A stretch of 31,602 nucleotides of DNA from Chondrus crispus (taxonomy: Eukaryota > Rhodophyta > Florideophyceae > Gigartinales > Gigartinaceae), in NCBI RefSeq assembly GCF_000350225.1, contig NW_005178523.1:3517-35118 (forward strand), read 5' to 3'. The position numbers and the translations under genes are program-made. The notes beneath the pieces were generated by a model, which worked only from the letters and a program-made list of their open reading frames with translations, searched no databases and was not told the origin of the DNA. Of the stretch, positions 19,360 to 29,600 are shown one piece after another (the stretch's first letter is position 1; each line of letters starts with the position of its first letter).

Positions 19360-20516
19360 CTGACACGACCTTTGGAGGCGGAATTTGGAGCTTGTCGCCC
19401 TCCTTGGGATGACCGCTGCGTCAGCTTGCTCGCATCCTTTCCCCTTCTGCTGCTCTAGACTTCGGCGCCGTCCCGACCGGGTTTCAATTAGTTTTCCCAG
19501 AGGGGTCTTCTCTCGTCATGGGGACCTTCCCAACGTGGTCTCGATTGGGTTTTCCCTGGGGGCTCCGCCCGGACGGGTCTTTCTCGGCCGTAATTGTCCG
19601 TCTTGTCGGTCTTTCGCCGTTCTCCCGACAGGGTTTACAGGTATATCCCAAGCGGGTTGGCTGACCTATTTGGGCTCCTGCACAGTTCCGAATCTCACTT
19701 TAAAAATTCGGAAGCCTTACCCCTCTTCTTTGAGTGCGCCACGTCCTCGGGGCGGCCATTATGTTCGTGGCCCGCGCCCGCTAGCCTCCTTCAAGCGGCC
19801 GTTGTATGGACGTAACCGACGCCACGGGGCCATTGCGAAAGTGGCCCAAGCCGGCCCGGTGTGAACTCCCTTCGGGTCGTGATTAGGCGTCGGTTCGCCT
19901 CCGCGACGCCTCTGCACGGCGGCATTCGACCTCGCGGTACTCCTCCGAACTCGGACACACGGTCTATTCCCGTCAAGCCTTCCGTGCCCTTTCGGGAGTC
20001 CTTGCTGCTTCTGTCCTTTGAGGAAGGCCGGCACATTCCCGTGTGACAGAGGGGAGCAGGTCACCTCTCTCGCGTCCGCCCGTCCTGTGGTCGTGTCGCT
20101 TCTCCTGCCCCTTGCGTTATTCTCCGCCATCGGACGACTCCCTCCCACGCAATGATTAGGAGGCAGGCCCGCCGCCGAAGGGGCGTGGGCTACGGAGCAA
20201 CGCCTTTCAGGCCGACAAGTGCGCACAGTACCTCCACGGACGTAATTCAGGGCGAAACCCACTGGGGCGCCCCTCCGCCGCCGGGACGAATTCCGCGAAC
20301 GGTGGCTATAAATACGGACGCGGCGGCCTCCCTACCGCCTACAAGTCCGCCGCTCGACTCCACGTCCTTCATCTCGGAACCCACCTGGGACGACCGACCC
20401 GGGCGGTACGGGAAATCGTCAGTTATACGAGCTCGCCCCTTTGGGGTTCCTCTCCCCTTTTTGACAGATTCCCACTTGACTGCCGTCCACCACCAGGGGT
20501 CGACCACTTATCCTTT
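19360..20516. other. Region between LTR and gag stop in unit 1, no clear gene
   Basis: This is either LTR or 3' non-coding internal sequence. It holds several open frames with no known family (for example minus 20262-19759, 167 codons, also open in unit 2). It also holds a plus-strand TATAAATA at 20307-20314 and the polypurine run at 20447-20462. Nothing resembles protease, RT or integrase. Confidence 0.5.
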
Positions 20517-23500
20517 TTAAAAGGACGTCGGTATTTTTCCGAGACGGGTGGTACAGTCTACCAGGAGGACTACATACCCTGGGGGAACTGTAATAAAATC
20601 CCTTCTGGGTTTCTTCTGTCCTTTCGCAGGTAACGTTTCGGCAACCGCGACGCGTACGGGATTAGTTGACCGCCAACGACAGAGGTGCGGTCGCTTCTCC
20701 AACGCTCCGTCGACCTTGAAAGTTTCACCCGTTCGGGACTTAAGAATATTCCGAGTCCGGCCTCGTGCCCTGTTCTTTTTCGGGGTTTTCTTAAACGTCC
20801 GTTGTGGTCTGTTCGCCTTTTTGGGCTTGTCCGATCTCGGAAACTTGGGAGTGAACTGCGGTTGGCGGGGCATACCCCCTATTAAAAGGACCTTTTCGGA
20901 CTGTCCTTTCCTAGGTTCCCTTTGCAGTTCGGTCTGTGCGGTCAAGCAACCCTGCCCATAACGGACCAACTTTTGGTGGCGCCCCCTCACTTGTAAATTC
21001 GAGGGGGCGTGGGGGCGTTGCCGTCCGCGACGAATTCGAGGCACACGAGGGGTACCCTTTGTGGGCTCGTATTTTTCCCAGTTGGGGGTTCGTCTCCAAC
21101 CCCCTGAAAGGGTCGAGCCTTTGTGTCCCGTATGGGGCTTCGAGTGCCGTGTGTCAAGACGTCCTCGGGGCTGTGGTTCCGATCTCGCCCCGACGGGTGT
21201 AGACCGCTTTCGTTCATTTAGTCTCGGCAAAGACCTGTCTCGAGGGATGAGACAAACCTCTACAGTGTGGTCCGGCCTCGGCTTTTCTTCTTCCCTTGCG
21301 GGTCCAGCGACATCCTTGCGGCCGTTTAACGCTTCTAATTCCCGGACCAGACGCGCAATGTCCTGTCGAAAGGAATTGCGTTCTCGGTGAGAAAGTAACC
21401 GAACTCGTAGGTCTTCCGTTAAATCGGGACAGCAAGGCCGGCTCGGAGAGAGGCATAAAGGGCAGGGGGTCTCGTCGTCGGAAGAACTTCTCCGTCGACC
21501 CGAGCGGGACAGTTTCCCACCAGTGGGCCCCGGGCTTGACTTTCCTCTCTTCTTTTCGGCCCTTTTTCCTTGAGAGGACCTTGATATACGTTTACCGGTC
21601 TCGCGATTTCGTCCCAAACGGTTGTCTTCGGGAGCGCCTCCGGGCGGCTCGTCACAAGCCCCGCAGGGAATAGTGCCCCTATTTCCCTTACGGTCTTCTC
21701 TGTTGGCCTGGCTTTGGTCCTTTTCGGGCGCTGCCACCACCACCTCGCTGGCATTAATTCTTTCTTCCCTCGAGGGTACTTTTTCGGACTCCGAATCGGT
21801 GGGGACCTTCTTGCCCTTACGGGATCTTCTGGTCCGCCGTTTCCGATGGCTTTCGCTATGGACTGTAGCGGACGCATACCCCTTCGCCTTGAAGTTCCGC
21901 TCCCTAAGGGCGAGCATCCGGACTCGATCCTCCTTGGAGAGTCCGTGACAGCACGGCCGGTACACGGAAAGGCATATCCGACAACGGTCGACTCTGTGCG
22001 ATGGGTCTAACCTCGAGTGGCGGCTTCGAAAGCCGACATCCCCTCTGGGGTCGCGCCAGGGCCACTCCCCGTTTGGGTACTCCTCTTTCCATAGGGACGT
22101 CTTAGACTTCTGTGGCGTACTCCCTACGTCCCTGGGGGTTTTCGTCCCTGAGCAGGATGTGGTATCCGTGGTGTGGTTCCCTACAGGCGACTGCACAGCC
22201 GCCGCTTCCACGGTCATACCGAGAGGAGAGTCACAAACACCGTTGGCCTCCTTGACAGGACACGTTTCGGGCGACTCATCTGAAATGAGCAAACTACTAT
22301 GCGGACGTCCCGTTCGGGGTCGAAGGTGGTACCGGCTTCTCGTGACCGCCGGATAGTTTTTCCCACCCCTGTAGGCGATCCCGACGCCCTCAGCGTACTG
22401 CTTTAGCTCTGTAAAGGCTACGCGGGGGTGCGTCGTAAGATGATGACGCACCTGAGTACGGATGGCCGGAAGGAGCCCTTCCACAAAGAGCGACTTGAGC
22501 CGATTATCGGAGAAGACATTTCCGCAACGGAGTGTTTTCTTCCAGAGACAGTCTCCGTACTCCGTTTCCGTCATCCTAGGACTTTGTATAAAGCCCGTCA
22601 CCTCAGCGTAGGCCTCGGCAATGACCTCGTTTGTCGCGAACGTCCTGAGTAGGTAGTTTACGGCCTCGGGGTACGACGATAACATTTCGTCCCTGCGGGC
22701 ATCGACCACCCCGAATTCTCCCAAAATACGGGACTGCACCTTTGCCAAGGCCGTGCCAGTCATGAAGAACTGGAAGCACCAGACGGCCGCTCCCTCATGC
22801 ACGCCGTTCTGGTTGCACGCCGCCGTAAACCTGGAGAGGAAATTTAGCACCGCAATCGGGTCGTCTCCACTGAAGGTCACGCCCTTCATCTGTAGGGCCA
22901 TCCGCTTTCCGGCCCTCGAAACCATGCTGGCAACCTTGGCGTTGTATCGTCCCGAACGGTTGTGCAGCCGATATCGGCGGTAATCCATGACCTTTTTAAA
23001 GAGGTCGTTTAGGGGGCGAATCCGACGCACATGCCTCACGTCGACTTCAAAATCGTCCGCCGAGGAGTCTGTTTCGTCCCTCGTGGAGTCACTAGCTTCC
23101 GATCCGTCGGTCTCGTATCCCTTGCCCTCGACCTTTCTCCGGTACTTCTGCGTCGGCAGCACTACGCGACCGGCCCCGGGCGGAAACGTGGGTGGCTGTC
23201 CCATGTCTTGGGCTTGAAGTCGGCCATCGCGCTCTTCTCCACCCCACGGGGTCTCACGTCCCATATGAGGGTACTGCGGCCGCGCGTTCCCACGCGTCAG
23301 CGACGGCGGTAGTACGTCCGTTGTCGCCAGAGGCAGTCGCTCTAGCTGCGGCGCTCGAGCGCGCACCTCTGCCCGGGTAACGTCCGCCACGGTTGAAGTG
23401 ATCGTGTCCCAAAAGGGGCCGCGTCCGACTACTTCGTCCACGGCGCTCCTTACGAGGGTCCGGCTGTGATCCTCAACGATCTTTCGGAGCGTGCTTGTCA

Positions 23501-23936
23501 ATTGCGCCTCCACGGCGGCCGTTACCCGGCGGTCCAACTCGGACGTTATCCATTTCTCCAATATGGACCTTTGGCCGCGGTGGCCCGGTGTGGCTGGGAT
23601 CTTCGCGGCGCATCTGAGCTGCATGATCCCTTCTGGGCAATCGGCCACCACTGTAACCGGCTTTGCTCCAGTTTGGTCGTGTTGGCGTCTTTTGAGGAGC
23701 TCCCCTTCCAGCGAAGGGGCGGACGTCGCACACGTCTGCGATCTCGTCCTTTTGCAGGTCAACTTCTCACTGTAAGCCGTGCGGGCCTTCGTCGGGAGGC
23801 TGCGCATTTCCGAGCGGGATGACGTTCCTAGCACGGGAACTCTGCAAGGGAGGCATGGAGCGTGCTCTTTTGAGCCTGGTGGCCTCGACCTTTGCAGGAT
23901 GTTGTCTCTCAATTTGCAACCGTCTTCAATCTCCAT
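20517..23936 (-). CDS. Gag-like protein of the array element, copy 1 (1139 aa)
   Basis: Single uninterrupted frame, ATG at 23934-23936, TAA at 20517-20519. Residues 1-300 are basic and acidic low-complexity sequence with a possible coiled segment (125-170). Residues about 305-525 resemble a retrotransposon gag/capsid fold: FSGDDPIAVLNFLSRFTAAC, then a helical stretch with FFMTGTALAKVQSR, and LFVEGLLPAIR. Residues 651-664 and 825-837 carry a repeated cysteine module (CRICLSVYRPCCHGL and CPLCLSPSRPCCPDL), each followed by an RVR-x-L-x-x-RERN segment. The remainder is very rich in Arg, Lys and Ser, suited to RNA binding. Expected role: packaging element RNA into particles, with enzymes supplied by another element. 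It is much longer than typical gag proteins. Only 52 nt separate it from the LTR. Confidence 0.75.
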   Translation of the reverse strand: MEIEDGCKLRDNILQRSRPPGSKEHAPCLPCRVPVLGTSSRSEMRSLPTKARTAYSEKLTCKRTRSQTCATSAPSLEGELLKRRQHDQTGAKPVTVVADCPEGIMQLRCAAKIPATPGHRGQRSILEKWITSELDRRVTAAVEAQLTSTLRKIVEDHSRTLVRSAVDEVVGRGPFWDTITSTVADVTRAEVRARAPQLERLPLATTDVLPPSLTRGNARPQYPHMGRETPWGGEERDGRLQAQDMGQPPTFPPGAGRVVLPTQKYRRKVEGKGYETDGSEASDSTRDETDSSADDFEVDVRHVRRIRPLNDLFKKVMDYRRYRLHNRSGRYNAKVASMVSRAGKRMALQMKGVTFSGDDPIAVLNFLSRFTAACNQNGVHEGAAVWCFQFFMTGTALAKVQSRILGEFGVVDARRDEMLSSYPEAVNYLLRTFATNEVIAEAYAEVTGFIQSPRMTETEYGDCLWKKTLRCGNVFSDNRLKSLFVEGLLPAIRTQVRHHLTTHPRVAFTELKQYAEGVGIAYRGGKNYPAVTRSRYHLRPRTGRPHSSLLISDESPETCPVKEANGVCDSPLGMTVEAAAVQSPVGNHTTDTTSCSGTKTPRDVGSTPQKSKTSLWKEEYPNGEWPWRDPRGDVGFRSRHSRLDPSHRVDRCRICLSVYRPCCHGLSKEDRVRMLALRERNFKAKGYASATVHSESHRKRRTRRSRKGKKVPTDSESEKVPSREERINASEVVVAAPEKDQSQANREDRKGNRGTIPCGACDEPPGGAPEDNRLGRNRETGKRISRSSQGKRAEKKRGKSSPGPTGGKLSRSGRRRSSSDDETPCPLCLSPSRPCCPDLTEDLRVRLLSHRERNSFRQDIARLVRELEALNGRKDVAGPAREEEKPRPDHTVEVCLIPRDRSLPRLNERKRSTPVGARSEPQPRGRLDTRHSKPHTGHKGSTLSGGWRRTPNWEKYEPTKGTPRVPRIRRGRQRPHAPSNLQVRGRHQKLVRYGQGCLTAQTELQREPRKGQSEKVLLIGGMPRQPQFTPKFPRSDKPKKANRPQRTFKKTPKKNRARGRTRNILKSRTGETFKVDGALEKRPHLCRWRSTNPVRVAVAETLPAKGQKKPRRDFITVPPGYVVLLVDCTTRLGKIPTSF

Positions 23937-23958
23937 TCCGAATCGGATCTCGTGAATT

Positions 23959-23975
23959 CCTAGAAGCTTTCTAGG
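23959..23975 (-). other. Leader hairpin between primer-binding site and gag ATG, copy 1
   Basis: Arms CCTAGAA/TTCTAGG around a three-base loop, overlapping the primer-binding site by two bases. It is repeated at 30070-30086. In a 52-nt leader it could serve in packaging or dimerisation. Confidence 0.6.
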
Positions 23976-23986
23976 TTCGGAGACCA
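23974..23986 (-). other. Candidate primer-binding site, copy 1
   Basis: On the minus strand TGGTCTCCGAACC lies two bases after the LTR's terminal TACA, the usual place for a site pairing with a tRNA 3' end (starting TGG for CCA). The second copy (30085-30097) differs by one base (TGGTCTCCCAACC). I cannot name the tRNA. Confidence 0.6.
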
Positions 23987-24571
23987 GTTGTAATAATATG
24001 GATCCTTCCGGTTCGGTATTAATCCGTCACGGAGGGGGTGTCCACGGTAGCGGTAAATTACAACGCCAGCAACCTCACTAGGAGGGTGGCTTGTGCGAGA
24101 CCGAAACGGACGAAGGGAGATGCTACCCCTGAAGACGGGAGGTGAGTCCTAATTAGGAAGTTGGGGGCTAGCTCAGAGGGTATGGGGTAGCTGGTTTATT
24201 CTCCGGGAGGGAGGCAGTTCCTCTCTAGTACGTCTGCCTCCCTCGGGTCTCAAGCTACTGTACGACTACTGTACAGTAGCTATCATAACTACTGTAAGAG
24301 ACACCTCCCGTGTACACGTGTGTCACTGTGCCCCTGGCACCACGTGTACACGGACCTGTAAACTAGAACACGTGTGCGGTCACTGCAGCTTGCACGTGTT
24401 CACTACACAACGTATGGTACCTGTAAATTAGGCCACTCTAGCTACTGTAGAGCGTCCGAGAACGGAATTGTCATACTTCTACATTCCCCTCTTCTTGGAC
24501 TGCGCCACGCCCCGGGGCGCACTGTGTGTCCGTTAACACACGTGGCGATGTGGCCACGAGGCAGCTAAATT

Positions 24572-25309
24572 TCACTTCCGAAACGCGTGTGCGCCCTCTG
24601 CGTGCGTAGTGCCACGAGAGTAGCATCCACGTGTAGCGCGTGCGCAATATTTTCGCAGATTTTCCGAATCGGTCTTTGCCAGCCTTTGGCGCACGGTGCC
24701 ACTGCAGTAGCATCCACGTGTCGCCCGTGCCCTATAATTTTCCCAGATTTTCCGAATCGGTCTTGGTACCCCCTGTGCGGGCGGCGGCACGCGCCGCAAT
24801 TTGCGACCGTTGTGTCGCAACTGCGGCATACTGTACGCCTGGGCGCATACAGCGCGTGCAGCGGAGACGAGCTGAGGGAGACCCTTCGTCGGGAGGCGTG
24901 GTGGTGAGCGCATTTTTCCCAATTGGGCCTTCCGAATGCCACGGGCGGCAGCGCGGGCGCGGGCGGCGAGGCTGCAGTGGCGGGCCGTGCACGGAGTGCA
25001 GTGCGGCGCGAGGGTGCCGGACGTGTTCATGGTCTTCCGCAATGGGGTTCGTCCGTCATCGGGGTTGTCTTCCTTCGTACTGTTCGGCGACGCCCGGTGC
25101 CTGCGCTCTCCCGTACAGGGTTTCTTCCAGCGGCTATCGTCGTCGCTGCGTCCATGATGGGTCGTTCGTGCGTAATTAATATCCATGTGGGGTCGGGACT
25201 TCGCCTTCGTTAGGCTAGTGACTGCCCGATCGGGTTTTTCCTTTGCCATAAAAAACGGCCTTTTTGCCAGTAAAACGTGCCTGGATTTCTCGTCTTCGAG
25301 GCTTGTCAT
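24572..25309 (-). CDS. LTR-borne open frame, copy 2 (245 aa)
   Basis: Counterpart of 18455-19198. It is two codons shorter because of a six-base net deletion in the divergent block, and the frame stays open. No family recognised; translation is uncertain. Confidence 0.25.
   Translation of the reverse strand: MTSLEDEKSRHVLLAKRPFFMAKEKPDRAVTSLTKAKSRPHMDINYARTTHHGRSDDDSRWKKPCTGERRHRASPNSTKEDNPDDGRTPLRKTMNTSGTLAPHCTPCTARHCSLAARARAAARGIRKAQLGKMRSPPRLPTKGLPQLVSAARAVCAQAYSMPQLRHNGRKLRRVPPPAQGVPRPIRKIWENYRARATRGCYCSGTVRQRLAKTDSENLRKYCARATRGCYSRGTTHAEGAHAFRK
24609..24772. repeat. 87-nt tandem repeat, two copies, LTR 2
   Basis: Copies start at 24609 and 24696, as in the other LTRs, with a few substitutions (gcgtagtgcc and gcgtgcgca). 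Confidence 0.85.
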
Positions 25310-25470
25310 CGTAAATTAACGAGCTCCCATTGGACATTCCCTAAAATGGTCGTGCCTCAAACCGCCTCTTAGAACCGCCACCAATTTCCTTTTGGGCGTT
25401 CCCATTGGGCATTACCATTTTTGGTCGATTTTTCACGTAACGCGCTCCACTCTCGTCCACCAGCTTGCCT

Positions 25471-26627
25471 CTGACGCGACCTTTGGAGGCGGAATTTGGA
25501 GCTTGTCGCCCTCCTTGGGATGACCGCTGCGTCAGCTTGCTCGCATCCTTTCCCCTTCTGCTGCTCTAGACTTCGGCGCCGTCCCGACCGGGTTTCCATT
25601 AGTTTTCCCAGAGGGGTCTTCTCTCGTCATGGGGACCTTCCCAACGTGGTCTCGATTGGGTTTTCCCTGGGGGCTCCGTCCGGACGGGTCTTTCTCGGCC
25701 GTAATTGTCCGTCTTGTCGGTCTTTCGCCGTTCTCCCGACAGGGTTTACAGGTATATCCCAAGCGGGTTGGCTGACCTATTTGGGCTCCTGCACAGTTCC
25801 GAATCTCACTTTAAAAATTCGGAAGCCTTACCCCTCTTCTTTGAGTGCGCCACGTCCTCGGGGCGGCCATTATGTTCGTGGCCCGCGCCCGCTAGCCTCC
25901 TTCAAGCGGCCGTTGTACGGACGTAACCGACGCCACGGGACCATTGCGAAAGTGGCCCAAGCCGGCCCGGTGTGAACTCCCTTCGGGTCGTGATTAGGCG
26001 TCGGTTCGCCTCCGCGACGCCTCTGCACGGCGGCATTGGACCTCACGGTACTCCTCCGAACTCGGACACACGGTCTATTCCCGTCAAGCCTTCCGTGCCC
26101 TTTCGGGAGTCCTTGCTGCTTCTGTCCTTTGAGGAAGGCCGGCACATTCCCGTGTGACAGAGGGGAGCAGGTCACCTCTCTCGCGTCCGCCCGTCCTGTG
26201 GTCGTGTCGCTTCTCCTGCCCCTTGCGTTATTCTCCGCCATCGGACGACTCCCTCCCACGCAATGATTAGGAGGCAGGCCCGCCGCCGAAGGGGCGTGGG
26301 CTACGGAGCAACGCCTTTCAGGCCGACAAGTGCGCACAGTACCTCCACGGACGTAATTCAGGGCGAAACCCACTGGGGCACCCCTCCGCCGCCGGGACGA
26401 ATTCCGCGAACGGTGGCTATAAATACGGACGCGGCGGCCTCCCTACCGCCTACAAGTCCGCCGCTCGACTCCACGTCCTTCACCTCGGAACCCACCTGGG
26501 ACGACCGACCCGGGCGGTACGGGAAATCGTCAGTTATACGAGCTCGCCCCTTTGGGGTTCCTCTCCCCTTTTTGACAGATTCCCACTTGACTGCCGTCCA
26601 CCACCAGGGGTCGACCACTTATCCTTT
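25471..26627. other. Region between LTR and gag stop in unit 2, no clear gene
   Basis: Equivalent of 19360-20516 with scattered substitutions. It includes the plus-strand TATAAATA at 26418-26425 and the polypurine run (minus strand) at 26558-26573. No pol domain seen. Confidence 0.5.
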
Positions 26628-29600
26628 TTAAAAGGACGTCAGTATTTTTCCGAGACGGGTGGTACAGTCTACCAGGAGGACTACATACCCTGGGGGAACT
26701 GTAATAAAATCCCTTCTGGGTTTCTTCTGTCCTTTCCCAGGTAACGTTTCGGCAACCGCGACGCGTACGGGATTAGTTGACCGCCAACGACAGAGGTGCG
26801 GTCGCTTCTCCAACGCTCCGTCGACCTTGAAAGTTTCACCCGTTCGGGACTTAAGAATATTCCGAGTCCGGCCTCGTGCCCTGTTCTTTTTCGGGGTTTT
26901 CTTAAACGTCCGTTGTGGTCTGTTCGCCTTTTTGGGCTTGTCCGATCTCGGAAACTTGGGAGTGAACTGCGGTTGGCGGAGCATACCCCCTATTAAAAGG
27001 ACCTTTTCGGACTGTCCTTTCCTAGGTTCCCTTTGCAGTTCGGTCTGTGCGGTCAAGCAACCCTGCCCATAACGGACCAACTTTTGGTGGCGCCCCCTCA
27101 CTTGTAAATTCGAGGGGGCGTGGGGGCGTTGCCGTCCGCGACGAATTCGAGGCACACGAGGGGTACCCTTTGTGGGCTTGTATTTTTCCCAGTTGGGGGT
27201 TCGTCTCCAACCCCCTGAAAGGGTCGAGCCTTTGTGTCCCGTATGGGGCTTCGAGTGCCGTGTGTCAAGACGTCCTCGGGGCTGTGGTTCCGATCTCGCC
27301 CCGACGGGTGTGGACCGCTTTCGTTCATTTAGTCTCGGCAAAGACCTGTCTCGAGGGATGAGACAAACCTCTACAGTGTGGTCCGGCCTCGGCTTTTCTT
27401 CTTCCCTTGCGGGTCCAGCGACATCCTTGCGGCCGTTTAACGCTTCTAATTCCCGGACCAGACGCGCAATGTCCTGTCGAAAGGAATTGCGTTCTCGGTG
27501 AGAAAGTAACCGAACTCGTAGGTCTTCCGTTAAATCGGGACAGCAAGGCCGGCTCGGAGAGAGGCATAAAGGGCAGGGGGTCTCGTCGTCGGAAGAACTT
27601 CTCCGTCGACCCGAGCGGGACAGTTTCCCACCAGTGGGCCCCGGGCTTGACTTTCCTCTCTTCTTTTCGGCCCTTTTTCCTTGAGAGGACCTTGATATAC
27701 GTTTACCGGTCTCGCGATTTCGTCCCAAACGGTTGTCTTCGGGAGCGCCTCCGGGCGGCTCGTCACAAGCCCCGCAGGGAATAGTGCCCCTATTTCCCTT
27801 ACGGTCTTCTCTGTTGGCCTGGCTTTGGTCCTTTTCGGGCGCTGCCACCACCACCTCGCTGGCATTAATTCTTTCTTCCCTCGAGGGTACTTTTTCGGAC
27901 TCCGAATCGGTGGGGACCTTCTTGCCCTTACGGGATCTTCTGGTCCGCCGTTTCCGATGGCTTTCGCTATGGACTGTAGCGGACGCATACCCCTTCGCCT
28001 TGAAGTTCCGCTCCCTAAGGGCGAGCATCCGGACTCGATCCTCCTGGGAGAGTCCGTGACAGCACGGCCGGTACACGGAAAGGCATATCCGACAACGGTC
28101 GACTCTGTGCGATGGGTCTAACCTCGAGTGGCGGCTTCGAAAGCCGACATCCCCTCTGGGGTCGCGCCACGGCCACTCCCCGTTTGAGTACTCCTCTTTC
28201 CATAGGGACGTCTTAGACTTCTGTGGCGTACTCCCTACGTCCCTGGGGGTTTTCGTCCCTGAGCAGGATGTGGTATCCGTGGTGTGGTTCCCTAGAGGCG
28301 ACTGCACAGCCGCCGCTTCCACGGTCATACCGAGAGGAGAGTCACAAACACCGTTGGCCTCCTTGACAGGACACGTTTCGGGCGACTCATCTGAAATGAG
28401 CAAACTACTATGCGGACGTCCCGTTCGGGGTCGAAGGTGGTACCGGCTTCTCGTGACCGCCGGATAGTTTTTCCCACCCCTGTAGGCGATCCCGACGCCC
28501 TCAGCGTACTGCTTTAGCTCTGTAAAGGCTACGCGGGGGTGCGTCGTAAGATGATGACGCATCTGAGTACGGATGGCCGGAAGGAGCCCTTCCACAAAGA
28601 GCGACTTGAGCCGATTATCGGAGAAGACATTTCCGCAACGGAGTGTTTTCTTCCAGAGACAGTCTCCGTACTCCGCTTCCGTCATCCTAGGACTTTGTAT
28701 AAAGCCCGTCACCTCAGCGAAGGCCTCGGCAATGACCTCGTTTGTCGCGAACGTCCTGAGTAGGTAGTTTACGGCCTCGGGGTACGACGATAACATTTCG
28801 TCCCTGCGGGCATCGACCACCCCGAATTCTCCCACAATACGGGACTGCACCTTTGCCAAGGCCGTGCCAGTCATGAAGAACTGGAAGCACCAGACGGCCG
28901 CTCCCTCATGCACGCCGTTCTGGTTGCACGCCGCCGTAAACCTGGAGAGGAAATTTAGCACCGCAATCGGGTCGTCTCCACTGAAGGTCACGCCCTTCAT
29001 CTGTAGGGCCATCCGCTTTCCGGCCCTCGAAACCATGCTGGCAACCTTGGCGTTGTATCGTCCCGAACGGTTGTGCAGCCGATATCGGCGGTAATCCATG
29101 ACCTTTTTAAAGAGGTCGTTTAGGGGGCGAATCCGACGCACATGCCTCACGTCGACTTCAAAATCGTCCGCCGAGGAGTCTGTTTCGTCCCTCGTGGAGT
29201 CACTAGCTTCCGATCCGTCGGTCTCGTATCCCTTGCCCTCGACCTTTCTCCGGTACTTCTGCGTCGGCAGCACTACGCGACCGGCCCCGGGCGGAAACGT
29301 GGGTGGCTGTCCCATGTCTTGGGCTTGAAGTCGGCCATCGCGCTCTTCTCCACCCCACGGGGTCTCACGTCCCATATGAGGGTACTGCGGCCGCGCGTTC
29401 CCACGCGTCAGCGACGGCGGTAGTACGTCCGTTGTCGCCAGAGGCAGTCGCTCTAGCTGCGGCGCTCGAGCGCGCACCTCTGCCCGGGTAACGTCCGCCA
29501 CGGTTGAAGTGATCGTGTCCCAAAAGGGGCCGCGTCCGACTACTTCGTCCACGGCGCTCCTTACGAGGGTCCGGCTGTGATCCTCAACGATCTTTCGGAG

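Larger units (their letters stand above)
17872..23988 (-). mobile_element. Array unit 1: LTR plus gag-only internal region (6117 bp)
   Basis: First complete unit of a tandem array; the next unit begins with the same TGTAATAATATGG at 23989. Read on the minus strand, a unit is the internal region (primer-binding site, leader, gag-like ORF, about 1.1 kb or less of non-coding DNA) followed by an LTR whose terminal bases are ATTATTACA. Poly(A)-like AATAAA lies on the minus strand at 18083-18078. A 16-base polypurine run (minus strand, 20462-20447) lies shortly after the ORF and is a candidate plus-strand primer. The inner LTR edge is not fixed: the partial third copy shows at least 1489 bp, and the polypurine run would give about 2.57 kb. 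No pol domain is visible in any frame. The left flank is ...gtggaacc. Confidence 0.75.

Noticed and set aside
19759..20262. 167-codon ORF conserved in units 1 and 2
   Set aside because: Starts at GTG, has no recognised motif, and conservation between near-identical units is not informative.
20548..23822. Plus-strand ORFs within the gag region
   Set aside because: Many overlapping frames without motifs, all antisense to the long gag-like ORF.
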